Assembly: GCF_029960785.1 (NCBI RefSeq)
Contig: NZ_JASBQE010000035.1
Location: 1 to 64,000 of the forward strand
Length of the DNA: 64,000 nt
Direction of reading: 5' to 3'
Source of the DNA: Polyangium sp. 15x6
Lineage (GTDB): Bacteria; Myxococcota_A; Polyangia; Polyangiales; Polyangiaceae
This document shows, one piece after another, positions 9,101 to 18,127 of the stretch (the first letter of the stretch is position 1; each line of letters opens with the position of its first letter). Under the pieces are notes generated by a model that worked only from the letters and a program-made list of their open reading frames with translations, was not told the DNA's origin and did not search any database. Both the position numbers and the translations under genes were made by a program.

Positions 9101-11078
9101 GGTCCAGCATTGGAAGGAAGGCTATACGACCTACAAGGCGACGCTGCGCAGGGGAATGCACACCGGCGTCGAGACGGGTCAATACATCTGGGCCTTCTAC
9201 AACACGGCCAATGCCAGCACGAACAGCCTTCTCCAGGGGCGCCACATCCAGGAAATCCTCGAAGAGGCACGGCAGTACCAGCCGCTCTGCAAGCTCGATA
9301 AATTCAACGCAATGACCTGGATGGTCAGCGCCATCGCCGAAGTTTGCGAGGATCTGGGCAGGCCGGCGGACGCGGACGCGTCGTCGCGCGTCGCCTGGGT
9401 CGACATGAACCTCATCAAGGAGGAAGCCCGGAAGATCAGCAACACGGCTTCGCTCTATTTCGCGAACGTATACGACGTCATCGGAGGTGTCTTCAAGGGC
9501 GCCTACGAAGAGGTCGCGGAGATGTGGGGCGCGACGGATCCCGCCGGCGACGTCATGCTCCCGGCCTGGCACGCGACCCCCTGCTTCTACTTCTATGGCG
9601 GAGTGGCCTTCGCGCGGGCTTCCATGACCGTGCCCCCGGACCTCCGAGAAGTGTACCTCGCGAGGTTCCACGATTGCGTGCGCAGGATGGACCTCTGGGC
9701 GGAGCTCAACCCGGAGAGCCTACGCCACCGCAGCCTCTTGCTCCAGGCAGAGCTCGCCCGGCTCGAACAATCCGAACGCGCGGGCAACCTGTACGACCAG
9801 GGGATCACCGCTGCCCGAGAAGGAGGATTCGCCCATGACGAGGCGCTGGGCAACGAGCTCTGCGCCCGTCATTACCTCGACCTCGGCAGATCCTTCCTCG
9901 CGCGTGCGTACCTGGCCGAGGCGCATCGGGCTTATGCTCGGTGGGGCGCCGTCCGCGTCATGGAGCGCCTCGAAAAGGAGTTTTCGCACGTGCTCCGGCC
10001 GGACGCCGGGCTGCGCCGCGTCGAGCGTGCGGCGGACGGAGATCACGCCGCGCGCGAGCTCGACCTCGGCGTCGTCATCAAGGCCTCGCAGGCGATCTCG
10101 GGCGAGATCCTGTTCCCGCAGCTCCTCCAGAAGCTGATGCACGTCATCCTCGAGAGCGCGGGCGCTCGAAAGGGGTTCGTGATCCTCCGGGAAAACGAGC
10201 GGCTCGTGATCCGGGCCGAGGGCCATATCGATCGCGCGGAGATCCGTGTGCTCCCGGCGGCGCCCCTCGAATCGCGTCAGGATCTGGCCACCAGCGTGGT
10301 GAAATACGTGGCGAGGACGGCGGAGAGTGTCGTCCTCCACGAAGGGGCGAAGAACAGCCCATTCGCCGAGGATTCCTACATCGAGAAGAGCCAGCCTCGA
10401 TCGCTCCTTTCGGCGCCCATCCTCCGGCAAGGGCGCCTCGTCGGGGTGATCTACCTGGAAAACGAGCTCGCAGCCGGCGTGTTCACGCCGGATCGAATGG
10501 AGATGCTCCGGCTCTTGTCGGCGCAGGTCGCCATTTCCATCGAAAACGCGCTCCTCTATTCGAGCCTCGAAGAGAACGTGCGCGCGAGGACCATGGAGAT
10601 CGAGGAAGCCAACGCCCAGATCCTCTCGCTCAATGCCGAGCAGCAGCGCCGGCAGGAGATCGAGCTCTTGCAAAAGCAGGACCTCATCGCTCAGCAAAAA
10701 GAGCTCATCCGCGTCCTCTCCACGCCGATCCTCGAGGTGTGGGAGGGCGTGCTCACCATTCCAATCGTGGGCGTCATCGACGAGGAGCGCTCCGCCGTCA
10801 TCACGCAGAACCTCCTCGCGCGCATCGTCGAGACTCAATCGAAGTTCGCCATCATCGATCTCACCGGCGTCGGCGAGATGGATCCGGGGACGGCCGAGCA
10901 CATTGTCCGTATCATCGGAGCCGTGCGGCTCCTCGGCGCGAGGAGCGTGATCACGGGCATTCAGCCCGCCGTGGCGCGCGCCATGATCTCGCTCGACGTC
11001 AATCTGAGCAGCATCCTGACGCGCGCCAATCTCCGCGACGGCCTGCGGGCGTGCCTGGGACGGGGCAAACCTTCCTAG
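6156..11078 (+). CDS. Pseudokinase-like Ser/Thr kinase / AAA-ATPase / GAF / STAS fusion
   Basis: The 1640-residue product has a kinase-fold domain at about 15-285, an ATPase with Walker A GYSGIGKSS near 340 and Walker B HPLVLFLDDLQWVD, a long helical repeat region, a GAF domain at about 1310-1470, a coiled coil, and a C-terminal RsbR-like STAS domain at about 1523-1635. Key kinase residues differ from the rule: the HRD motif reads HGD, and the DFG motif reads GFG (TGFG near 156), losing the Mg-binding Asp. The beta-3 Lys (VAVKVM) and catalytic-loop Asn are kept. It may bind but hardly transfer phosphate. The STAS segment reads MDPGTAEHI; the residue after the Asp, a Thr in RsbR, appears to be Pro. 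ATG 6156 follows AGGGGGAG. It is divergent from the kinase/cyclase gene, so the two may form one signalling pair. Confidence 0.85.
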   Translation: MSQFLATHETTADVKGFEITTKIGEGVRYVTYRGRRWADGLDVAVKVMEADYSRIADVARLKHTYSIVQRIDSERIVKVHGVEEQRDSLAVITEYVPGSTLAGALRGRGVLEVGEFLDLGISLAEALADIHRHGLVHGDTRPQNILLGERNQVKLTGFGVDCVVTREKEEIYSRRVLSEVLPYTSPEQTCRMNRSVDYRTDMYSLGVVFYEMLVGRRPFEAEDPLELIHAHIAAAPRSPSEARPEVPEALSAILLKLLSKGAEDRYNSAEGLRVDLAECRRQWEAYGWIEPFALGQHDRSDLLQIHQGLYGREKDIRKLVESFDDVLRGRRAIILVSGYSGIGKSSLVQEILKPLAREKGYYISGKYDQYIRDTPYSAVIQAFDALIKQLLCESEERLAAWRDAILSALGNNGQVLCDFLPSIKHIIGEQPPVPALGPVEAQNRFNLYFKKFVSVFARPAHPLVLFLDDLQWVDSASLSLIKTILADEDRGALFFCGAYRDNEVSPTHAFMVALEELEQGGIEVVDIVLEPLQIAHLSALIKDSLGVRDSDALASVVLKKTGGNPFFVKRFMRHLYEAKVLFRDPAAGWRWDLSAIERLDYSDNVLGLMAETILRLPPRTQDVLRLASAIGNIIDLEVLNAVSSSPPDETYASLEEAIREGLIVTAGEQIRFAHDKIQEAAYALIPPGERAACHYRIGQILLLKLDPDKGQNLFDIVNHLNSAGDLITAPAARLDSARLNLKVAGRAEESGAFSAALKYLEHGLSMLPEDAWSSEYALSFAYHTKKGALESLCERHDDALATLAACFEKAQGLLHQTDVRRLIMNVQILKNDLLAALDEGLAALRAFGIDLPPFPDANALAAERARTFAMLGDRPVASLIDLPLQNDPEIAALQDVLQEMFTPCYQLGTNNLAITIMKMLQNTLTHGISRNSIFALMNFGTVLCASMDIEKGYEFGRAAARLNEIHPDKKSEAMLANMWAAWVQHWKEGYTTYKATLRRGMHTGVETGQYIWAFYNTANASTNSLLQGRHIQEILEEARQYQPLCKLDKFNAMTWMVSAIAEVCEDLGRPADADASSRVAWVDMNLIKEEARKISNTASLYFANVYDVIGGVFKGAYEEVAEMWGATDPAGDVMLPAWHATPCFYFYGGVAFARASMTVPPDLREVYLARFHDCVRRMDLWAELNPESLRHRSLLLQAELARLEQSERAGNLYDQGITAAREGGFAHDEALGNELCARHYLDLGRSFLARAYLAEAHRAYARWGAVRVMERLEKEFSHVLRPDAGLRRVERAADGDHAARELDLGVVIKASQAISGEILFPQLLQKLMHVILESAGARKGFVILRENERLVIRAEGHIDRAEIRVLPAAPLESRQDLATSVVKYVARTAESVVLHEGAKNSPFAEDSYIEKSQPRSLLSAPILRQGRLVGVIYLENELAAGVFTPDRMEMLRLLSAQVAISIENALLYSSLEENVRARTMEIEEANAQILSLNAEQQRRQEIELLQKQDLIAQQKELIRVLSTPILEVWEGVLTIPIVGVIDEERSAVITQNLLARIVETQSKFAIIDLTGVGEMDPGTAEHIVRIIGAVRLLGARSVITGIQPAVARAMISLDVNLSSILTRANLRDGLRACLGRGKPS

Positions 11079-11102
11079 CTCGATGGGGGAGACCGAGGGC
11101 GG

Positions 11103-13487
11103 TCACCTGCCCACGGTGAGCGCCCCCTTGGCCACGAATTGCGAGAAGGCTCCCAGGAACTCGTCGATGGATACGGTTCCGCTCCTGTCGATGTCGCACA
11201 GGCGCAAGAACTCGTCGATCTCGGTATCCCGATAGCCCTTCTCCCGGAACTTGGCCATCACTTCGCCCACGTCCAGCACGCCATCCCGGTTGGCATCGAT
11301 CTCCTCGAAGATCTGGAACATCGAATCGCGCATCATCGATTTGAAGATCGCGTCCCGGAGCTCGTTTTCCAGCACGTCGAGCATCGATCCCTCGGGCGTC
11401 TCCAGGATCCACGGCTCCATCGTCGTGGACCTGAGCACCGTCACCGTGGTGCCGGGGGACGACGCGACCCCGAGGCGTCGCTTGTAATCTTCGATGAAGA
11501 CTTTCCCGTAGTGCTCCTCGCTGAAGTCCGTCGTGCTCACGATCATTCGATAGCCATAGATGTCGTCGCCGGGATCGATGCTCAGGAGATCGTAGATCGC
11601 CTTGTTCAATCGATTGGCCAGGTCGAGGCTCGTGTTCAGCGAACCGTCCGGGTGCTTGAAGTTCACGGCGTAGGTCAGGATGTTCTGATCGGGCCCGATC
11701 TCGGGCAGCAGCGCCATCGCCTCCGGGTCGGACAGGAGATCGTCGACGCCGCGCCGATCGATGCGCTCGCGGATGAAGCGCCGCTCGGTCTCCACGTCGG
11801 CGCCCGAGATCTCCGCGGGCAGCCGCGGGACCGGGACCACGACGAACCGATCGTCCGGGCCCGCCATGCTGAGCAGCCGCGCGTAAAACCGCTTGCAATT
11901 GAACAGCGTCCTCCGATGGATCTGCCCGTATCCGCTCCGGGTGGGTCGAATGACCTTGTGGCTCAAATACACCGCCGCCACCGCCGCTCCCGGCTTGGAG
12001 CCCTCGAGCCCATAGATCCCCACGGTGGGCTCGGCGTCTCCGTGGAGGATGTAGGGCGCCTTGAACGTCACCATGTCGCGCATGGCCGAATTCCGATAAC
12101 AGAGCGCCCCGGCCGGATAAGGAATGTAGCCCGATTTGTGCGGATCGACGGTGATGGAGTCCGCCCGGCCGAGCGCCGAGAACTGCGAGGTCACATATCC
12201 GCTCATCCCAATCTCGGGCACCGGGCCCGTGCGCTCCTCTCTCGCGCGTGGCCCCTCGTCGGGCCGCAGGATCGAGGCGAAATAACCTCCCCACGCCGCG
12301 TCCGCGTGAACCGTGAACGACAGGCCCTCCTTCTGGAGCTTGTAGCGTAGCTCGAGGATCCCCTTGAGCGGATCCACGGCGCTCTCCTCCGTGCTGCCGA
12401 TGACGGCCACCACCGTGACCACGGGCCGCCGCTGCTCCAGGCAATCGCGCAGCATCTTCTCCAGCGCGGACAGGCTCATGCGCGCGTCGCAATCGACGGG
12501 AACGTCGAGCACGTTCGCCGAGCCGAGGCCCAGCACGGCCGCGGCCTTCGGGAACGAGTAATGCTTGGTGGCGGGGACGAGGATCACCGGCGATGCGGGC
12601 ACGTCCGCCCCGCAGCGCCGGAAGAGCTCCTGCATTCCCAGGTGCTGGAGCGAGTGGCTCGACATGGCCTTCGTGATGGTATCGCTCGAAATGCCGTACG
12701 CCTCCGTGAGGCGCTCGGGCAGCGCGAGGATGTCGTCCACCTTCAGATTCAGCAGTGACCACGCGTCGAGCGAAACGAGGCACGCGCGCCTGCCGTCACA
12801 TGTGCTCACCTCGATGTCACGCGCCGCGGCAAGGGAGGGCTCGGCTCGCAATGCATCACGGAGCGAGAGCGGGTAAAACTTCAGATTCCGCGCCGACCAG
12901 ATGGCCTCGATGTTGGCCACGGTCCCGCCGCTCGTGATGTGCCCCCAGGGCCTCACGATCCCCTTCGTGGTGTCGCCGTCCTCCGGGACGGTGTACCCGA
13001 GCATCCGGCACAGATCGTCGCCCACGATCATCTCCAGGATGGTCGTGGACGTCGACCCTTCGAATGCGACGTTGTTGGGGTTGTAGAGCATCGCCGCGAA
13101 ATACCCCAGGATGCTGGGGAGCGACGTGTCCCAGTTCATGTGCCCCTGATACCGGCCGCTGAAGAAGGGCACCGATTTCTTGAGGAACGACATCAGCGAC
13201 CGCAGGTTGTCCTTCAGCGAGTCCATCGCGTGGAGATAGGACGGATGCCGCTTGGCCTGCTCGGTGATGTGCGTGGGATCCTGGGGGTGGAAGTTTCGCC
13301 TCCAGAAGGAATGGTCCCGGATGGCCTCCACGATGAGCTTCTCGAGCTCGTCCGCGTTCTCGGCCTTGGTGCCCAGAAACCACGCCTCCGGCGACCTGGT
13401 CCCCGCGCCCTTGAGGAATGGCCTCTCGCCGAACTTGAAATATTGCTTCACGCTCGACCTTCCCGCCCGAGCTTTCTCGTCGCTCAT
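11103..13487 (-). CDS. PLP-dependent group II decarboxylase with C-terminal EF-hand pair
   Basis: The 794-residue protein has a glutamate/tyrosine-decarboxylase-type PLP fold at about 90-600. The cofactor Lys is in SITVDPHKSGYIPYPAG, the PLP-ring His/Ala region is in FTVHADAAWGGYF, and ITSGGTVANIEAIW forms the phosphate-binding region. The last about 90 residues hold two Ca-binding loops, DANRDGVLDVGE and DIDRSGTVSIDE, with Asp/Asn/Glu at the ligand positions. Most bacterial members of the family are 450-600 residues and lack this tail. The likely reaction is decarboxylation of an amino acid; the substrate cannot be read from the sequence. ATG 13487 is preceded by GTGGAGAG; an in-frame TTG at 13520 is an alternative. 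It converges with the kinase gene, 24 bases away. Confidence 0.88.
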   Translation of the reverse strand: MSDEKARAGRSSVKQYFKFGERPFLKGAGTRSPEAWFLGTKAENADELEKLIVEAIRDHSFWRRNFHPQDPTHITEQAKRHPSYLHAMDSLKDNLRSLMSFLKKSVPFFSGRYQGHMNWDTSLPSILGYFAAMLYNPNNVAFEGSTSTTILEMIVGDDLCRMLGYTVPEDGDTTKGIVRPWGHITSGGTVANIEAIWSARNLKFYPLSLRDALRAEPSLAAARDIEVSTCDGRRACLVSLDAWSLLNLKVDDILALPERLTEAYGISSDTITKAMSSHSLQHLGMQELFRRCGADVPASPVILVPATKHYSFPKAAAVLGLGSANVLDVPVDCDARMSLSALEKMLRDCLEQRRPVVTVVAVIGSTEESAVDPLKGILELRYKLQKEGLSFTVHADAAWGGYFASILRPDEGPRAREERTGPVPEIGMSGYVTSQFSALGRADSITVDPHKSGYIPYPAGALCYRNSAMRDMVTFKAPYILHGDAEPTVGIYGLEGSKPGAAVAAVYLSHKVIRPTRSGYGQIHRRTLFNCKRFYARLLSMAGPDDRFVVVPVPRLPAEISGADVETERRFIRERIDRRGVDDLLSDPEAMALLPEIGPDQNILTYAVNFKHPDGSLNTSLDLANRLNKAIYDLLSIDPGDDIYGYRMIVSTTDFSEEHYGKVFIEDYKRRLGVASSPGTTVTVLRSTTMEPWILETPEGSMLDVLENELRDAIFKSMMRDSMFQIFEEIDANRDGVLDVGEVMAKFREKGYRDTEIDEFLRLCDIDRSGTVSIDEFLGAFSQFVAKGALTVGR

Positions 13488-13673
13488 CTCTCCACGACCC
13501 TTCCTGCCCCGCTCTCCCAAAGCATCCTACAGCGCGGGCGAAAACCCTATACAGGAGTGAGCCCGTCGAATCAAGGACTGCCACCCGCGCGAGCCGTGCC
13601 GGCTTGACGCGGGAAGGGGGCCTGGGTACGACGTCTTTTCGAGCCTGCCGAGAATCCGTCGCGGAGGACATCG

Positions 13674-15374
13674 ATGACCTTGCCGAATCTCGATTTGCTG
13701 CTCCACAACCTCGCCGCCCTCTGCATCGTGATTGTCGTGCTGATGTTGCTTTCGCAGCTCATCGTCACGGCCATCCTGCGCCTCTCCAGCGTCCTCCTCA
13801 GCGCCTCCGTGCTCGGCGACAAGGCGGCGGTGAAGGACGTCGACGCGGAATTCCGACGGCGCGTCCGGCGCAGCGCCGTCGTCGGCGTCGCTCTCCTCGG
13901 GCTCGTATCGCTCGCGGCCATGGGCTTCCTGAGCCTCCGGGGGCTCCGGGCGCTCGATCTGGCCCTGGCCTTCGTCGCGCGCCTCCGCGAGGAAGCCTCC
14001 GGGCCTTTCAAGACGCGCCTGCTCTCGTCGGCGGGAATCGTCCTCGGCGCGCTCGTCGTCGACGCCGTCGCGAGGGCCATCGTCGCCGCGCTCGGCAAGG
14101 GGCTCGCGAACTGGAAGGTCGACGAGAAGCGGCGCGAATCCCTGGGGGACGCGCTGGGCCGCCTCCGCACTGCGTTGCGGACGGTCGTCCTGGGCGGGAC
14201 GGCCGTCCTCGTCGCGGGAGAGCTCGCGCCGGGCGTGCAGCGAAGCGTCCTCCTCGGCGCGTACGTCCTCGGCGCGTTTTACGTCAGCCGATTCGCGGCG
14301 AACGCCGCGCACGTCGTCGTCGACGTGCTCTTCGACCGATCGACGCGGCTCACCCGGCTCGAGAGCCCGCTGAAATACCTGGGCAGCCTGACCCACCTCG
14401 CGCCGATCACGAAGCGCGTCATCGATTATTTCGTTTATCTGTCGGCGGCCACGTGGGTGGCTGAAGCCTTCACGCCCGACACGTGGCTGGCCCATGGGGG
14501 GCGGATTGGCATTCGAATCCTCGCGATCTTCTATGCGAGCCGCGTACTGGTCGAGCTGTGCGTCCTGTTCGTCCAGGAAATCTTCCTCGGCAACGTCGAC
14601 AAGGAAGGGGAGAAGGAGAACCTCCAGCAACGAAGGACCTTGGTCCCCGTGGCCGTGGGCTTCTTGCGGTATGGGATCTATTTCTCGGCGCTCGTGATGG
14701 TGCTCCGGGAGGCCTCCATCGATCCGACGCCCCTGCTCGCGGGCGCGGGGGTCATCGGCGTCGCCATCGGGCTCGGCGCGCAGGCGTTCGTGGGGGACAT
14801 CGTGGCTGGGTTCTTCATCCTTTTCGAGAACCTCCTCCTCGTGGGCGATCTCGTGGAGGTGAGCGGGGTGCGGGGCAAGGTGGAGGAAATCGGCGTGCGA
14901 ATCACGAAGATTCGCGATGACTCCGGCGTGCTCCACGCGATCCCGAACGGCGAGGTCCGCAAAGTCGCGAACCATTCCAAGGCCTACGTGAACGCCATCG
15001 TCGACGTGCACGTGCCCTACGAAGAGGACCTCACGCGCGTGCGGTCCCTGCTCGCGTCCGTGGCCGAAAAGGCGCTGTCGGGACAGACGAGCCCGAACGG
15101 CCCCATCGAGGTCAAGGTGCAGGAGCTCAACGAGGGCTCGGTCCTCCTCCGCGTGATTGCGCGTGTGCCGCCTGGACAGGACGAAGACCTCGGGGACCTG
15201 CTTCGGGAGCGCATCGTGAACGAGCTGCGCGAAGCGAAGATCGGAGCGCCCCGCCCGCGCCGCGCGGTGTTGATCGAAAGCAAGATTCGCGTCGGCGCGC
15301 CCCCTCCCCCGGAGCCGGTGGAGGAGGATGGTGGGCCGCCGCAGCCCTTCTCGCTGCCGGCCGCGGACGCCTGA
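13674..15374 (+). CDS. MscS-family mechanosensitive ion channel
   Basis: This 566-residue inner-membrane protein has several transmembrane helices in the first about 350 residues. The MscS core follows at about 345-500: a Gly/Ala-rich pore helix AGVIGVAIGLGAQAFVGD, then the beta domain with GDLVEVSGVRGKVEEIG and HAIPNGEV. The C-terminus is Pro-rich. Such channels open under membrane tension and release solutes on osmotic downshock. It is longer than the 286-residue E. coli MscS because of extra N-terminal helices, as in the larger YbdG/MscM-like types. GGAGG six bases before the ATG decides the start. It is divergent from the EF-hand decarboxylase with 186 bases between. Confidence 0.9.
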   Translation: MTLPNLDLLLHNLAALCIVIVVLMLLSQLIVTAILRLSSVLLSASVLGDKAAVKDVDAEFRRRVRRSAVVGVALLGLVSLAAMGFLSLRGLRALDLALAFVARLREEASGPFKTRLLSSAGIVLGALVVDAVARAIVAALGKGLANWKVDEKRRESLGDALGRLRTALRTVVLGGTAVLVAGELAPGVQRSVLLGAYVLGAFYVSRFAANAAHVVVDVLFDRSTRLTRLESPLKYLGSLTHLAPITKRVIDYFVYLSAATWVAEAFTPDTWLAHGGRIGIRILAIFYASRVLVELCVLFVQEIFLGNVDKEGEKENLQQRRTLVPVAVGFLRYGIYFSALVMVLREASIDPTPLLAGAGVIGVAIGLGAQAFVGDIVAGFFILFENLLLVGDLVEVSGVRGKVEEIGVRITKIRDDSGVLHAIPNGEVRKVANHSKAYVNAIVDVHVPYEEDLTRVRSLLASVAEKALSGQTSPNGPIEVKVQELNEGSVLLRVIARVPPGQDEDLGDLLRERIVNELREAKIGAPRPRRAVLIESKIRVGAPPPPEPVEEDGGPPQPFSLPAADA

Positions 15375-15430
15375 CGCGGCCTTGCCTCCACGCTGGAGCC
15401 CGTGCTACCCACCGGGCCCTTCCCTCGGCG

Positions 15431-16969
15431 ATGCCATCCCTGAAGCGTCTTTTGCCCGGTGCGCTGCTCTTTCCGCTCGCGGCCTGCGCCGCGCCGGGCC
15501 CGCCCCGGAGCGAAAATGCTCCCGCACGTCAGGCGAGCGCCCAGGAGCCACCTCTCGGCCTCGTCCCTCTTGCCAGGGATTACACCTGGAAGACCGAGGC
15601 CATGGGCCTTTACGAGACCGGCCTTTTGCTCGCGGACATCGATGGTGATGGTCACGCCGATCTCGTCACCGCCAGCGGCAACGACACCGGACTCCAGCCG
15701 CTCGCCATGTATCGCAACGACGGCAAAGGCCACTTCCCTGCCCGGCCGAGCTTCCTGTCCGAGGACCTCGACGCGAACATGAACCTCGCCGTCGGGGACA
15801 TCGATCTTGATGGATTCCTCGACGTGGCCGTCTCCACGCTCGGCCCGCCGTATGGCACCGGCGGGGTGAAGATCTACTTCAATCGGCAAGGCACGCTCGA
15901 AAAGAAACCCTCCTTTCGTTCCCGCGACGTGTATAGCTCCTTCGCTTGCGCGCTCGGCGATGTCGACGGCGATGGGGATCTCGATCTCGCCGTCTCCGTG
16001 ATGGCCGAGCCGGGAAGCCCGGAGGGTGGTTCTGCGCGCGTCTACTTCAATGAGCGAGGCGTGATTGCAGATACCCCCGGCTGGAAGGCCCGCGAGCGGA
16101 TCTTCGGCGCCGGTATCCTTTTCGCCGATGCAGAGCAGGATGGATACCTCGATCTCGTCGTCGGTGGGTCGCGGGTCTTCGTGTATCGCGGCGGGCCCTC
16201 CGAAAGCGGCTCGGCCGCGCTCTCTCCCGAGCCGTGGTGGGTCTCCGGGGAAGGCCCCTTGGTTCCTTATCTCGCTGCCGGCCCGCTCGGCCGCGCGGGG
16301 AGGATTGCCCTCGTCGCCTCGCGGAATGATCTCCTCTGCTTGTTCGCCGGCAAGCCATGCCCTGCGCCCCGGTATGAAGTTTACCAGCCGGCGCTCGGGG
16401 GGTATGCGCCGACATGGCGCTCCTCGTCGAGCGGCCTCGGCTCCGGGATCCGGCTCGCCGATATCGACGGGGATGGCGTGACCGACCTTTTGGGCGGCTC
16501 CTGGGGAGAGACCCGGCCCGACGGCGGGCGGCTCGAGATCTACCGCGGCGAAAAAGACGCATTCACGCGCGAGCCCGTCTTCCGCGCCACGCGTGCTCAC
16601 GCGAGCTTGATCCAGTCCATCGACGCCGCGGATCTGCGCGGCGGCGCCACATGCCCGCGCCTGCACCGCGCGCTCCTTCCGCGCCGCGCCGCCGTGCTCA
16701 CGCTTCCCGAGGCGTTGATCGGGGGCGTCACCGGGATCCGGAAAAACGGCGTCGCGCTCGACGGGCGGCGCGATTACACGACAATCCCGGCCGCGCCCTG
16801 GATCTCCTTTGCGAAACCGCTCGAGGCCGGAGATCGCCTCGAAATCGATTATACCCGCCCGAGCTTCGTCGACGTCGTCGTCGCCAACCAGGATTGCGGG
16901 ATCGGTGTTTATCGTTACGACCACCACGCGACTGCGCCGCGTTGTGCCACCCAGGAAATGGATCGCTGA
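15431..16969 (+). CDS. VCBS/FG-GAP repeat lipoprotein
   Basis: The 512-residue protein has a lipoprotein signal with lipobox LAAC near residue 19, so it is probably membrane-anchored and faces the periplasm or cell surface. At least four integrin-alpha-like repeats carry Ca-binding loops: DIDGDGHADL, DIDLDGFLDV, DVDGDGDLDL and DIDGDGVTDL, with one imperfect DAEQDGYLDL. Together they should form a beta-propeller. The last about 100 residues are not repeat-like. The family is associated with surface binding, and no enzyme motif is seen. The gene lies 56 bases after the channel gene in the same direction, and the unknown gene at 17053 follows. Confidence 0.8.
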   Translation: MPSLKRLLPGALLFPLAACAAPGPPRSENAPARQASAQEPPLGLVPLARDYTWKTEAMGLYETGLLLADIDGDGHADLVTASGNDTGLQPLAMYRNDGKGHFPARPSFLSEDLDANMNLAVGDIDLDGFLDVAVSTLGPPYGTGGVKIYFNRQGTLEKKPSFRSRDVYSSFACALGDVDGDGDLDLAVSVMAEPGSPEGGSARVYFNERGVIADTPGWKARERIFGAGILFADAEQDGYLDLVVGGSRVFVYRGGPSESGSAALSPEPWWVSGEGPLVPYLAAGPLGRAGRIALVASRNDLLCLFAGKPCPAPRYEVYQPALGGYAPTWRSSSSGLGSGIRLADIDGDGVTDLLGGSWGETRPDGGRLEIYRGEKDAFTREPVFRATRAHASLIQSIDAADLRGGATCPRLHRALLPRRAAVLTLPEALIGGVTGIRKNGVALDGRRDYTTIPAAPWISFAKPLEAGDRLEIDYTRPSFVDVVVANQDCGIGVYRYDHHATAPRCATQEMDR

Positions 16970-17052
16970 GGCGCCCCGCCAAACACCGCGCTGGCAGCCG
17001 CGTGGCATGTTGATTGCTTGATGCTACCTCTCCGCGTGGAAAAGACAGCTCG

Positions 17053-18093
17053 ATGATTCTTTCTCCCTTGCAGACGCTCGACTGGTTCGCGCCCAGGGTG
17101 CCACCGGCGCTCGTCTCCGCGGCGGCCTTCACGCGCGTCCGGCAGGCGGCGGCGGTGCTCCCCGCCGCCCGCGGGCTCAGCTTCGAGTGTTACCTTGGTG
17201 CGGATTCCCAGCGCGTGGATCTCGTGGCCTGCTTCTCGCACGCCTGCGGCTGTGACGAGCTCGCGGCCGGCGCGTCGCGGGGCGAACCCGGCTCGCACGT
17301 GGAATCGGTCTGGAAGGACATCTCGGCGCTTTGCAGGGACTGGGCCGATCCGGCGAACGTGCTTCACCGCATCCCGTGCATATTTCTCGAATTCGACCTG
17401 CACCCGGACCGCGAGGGTGTCCCGGCGCCCCTCGCCACGGCCTGTGTGCAGCCCGCGTTTTTCGACGGCAAGGTCGTGAAGACGACCGATCCGGGGGCGG
17501 ACGACGTGGAGCGAATCACGCGGCGCGTGCTGCATCTGCTGCACGGAGGCTCGCTATCCTCCAGCGTGGAGCGGAAGCTCCGCGCCTGCCTCGACGAATT
17601 GCCCGAGGGATCGAACGTGACGCTTGCTTGCTCGCACAAGCCGCGCGGGCTCGACGCCGTGCGCCTCATCGTCTCGATGCCGCGGCGCGAGGTCGTCGCC
17701 TACCTGCGCCGCGCGGGATTCCCGGGCTCGCTTTCCGAGGTGGAAGATCGCTTGCTCACGTATGCCGATTTCTCGAGCCACGCGGACATCTACCTCGATA
17801 TCGGCGAGGAGCTCCTCCCCATCACGAGCTGCGCCTCCGCCGTCCTGCGCTCGCCCGACGATCGCCGGCTCCACGTGATCACCGATCGGCTGGTCGAATG
17901 GGGGCTCTGCTCGCCCGCGCGCCGCGACGCACTCGTGGCCTTTCCGGCGCGGCGGAATGTCGTCCTCCCCGGCACTGCGTGGCCCACGGTGCTGATCGAG
18001 GCCGTGAGCTTCAAACTGGTCCACCGTCCCGGCCAGCCGCTCGAGGCGAAGGGATATCTCGAGCTCCAGACGGCATTTTCATTGGCGGATTGA
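17053..18093 (+). CDS. Unrecognised protein, partner of the Tat/Ig-like gene downstream
   Basis: The 346-residue product matches no family I can name. It has no signal peptide or membrane segment and looks like a compact alpha/beta cytoplasmic protein. Visible blocks are GLSFECYLGADSQRVDLVA, IFLEFDLHPD and YADFSSHADIYLDIGEEL. It has several Cys (SHACGCDE, ALCRDW, LACSHK), but they do not form an obvious metal site. ATG 17053, after a GGAAAAGA stretch, is preferred; an in-frame TTG at 17014 would add 13 residues. The next gene begins 34 bases on in the same direction, so the pair is probably co-transcribed and functionally linked. Confidence 0.7.
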   Translation: MILSPLQTLDWFAPRVPPALVSAAAFTRVRQAAAVLPAARGLSFECYLGADSQRVDLVACFSHACGCDELAAGASRGEPGSHVESVWKDISALCRDWADPANVLHRIPCIFLEFDLHPDREGVPAPLATACVQPAFFDGKVVKTTDPGADDVERITRRVLHLLHGGSLSSSVERKLRACLDELPEGSNVTLACSHKPRGLDAVRLIVSMPRREVVAYLRRAGFPGSLSEVEDRLLTYADFSSHADIYLDIGEELLPITSCASAVLRSPDDRRLHVITDRLVEWGLCSPARRDALVAFPARRNVVLPGTAWPTVLIEAVSFKLVHRPGQPLEAKGYLELQTAFSLAD

Positions 18094-18127
18094 TCGAACC
18101 CGCACCCCTCGAAAGGAACCAAGGTCC

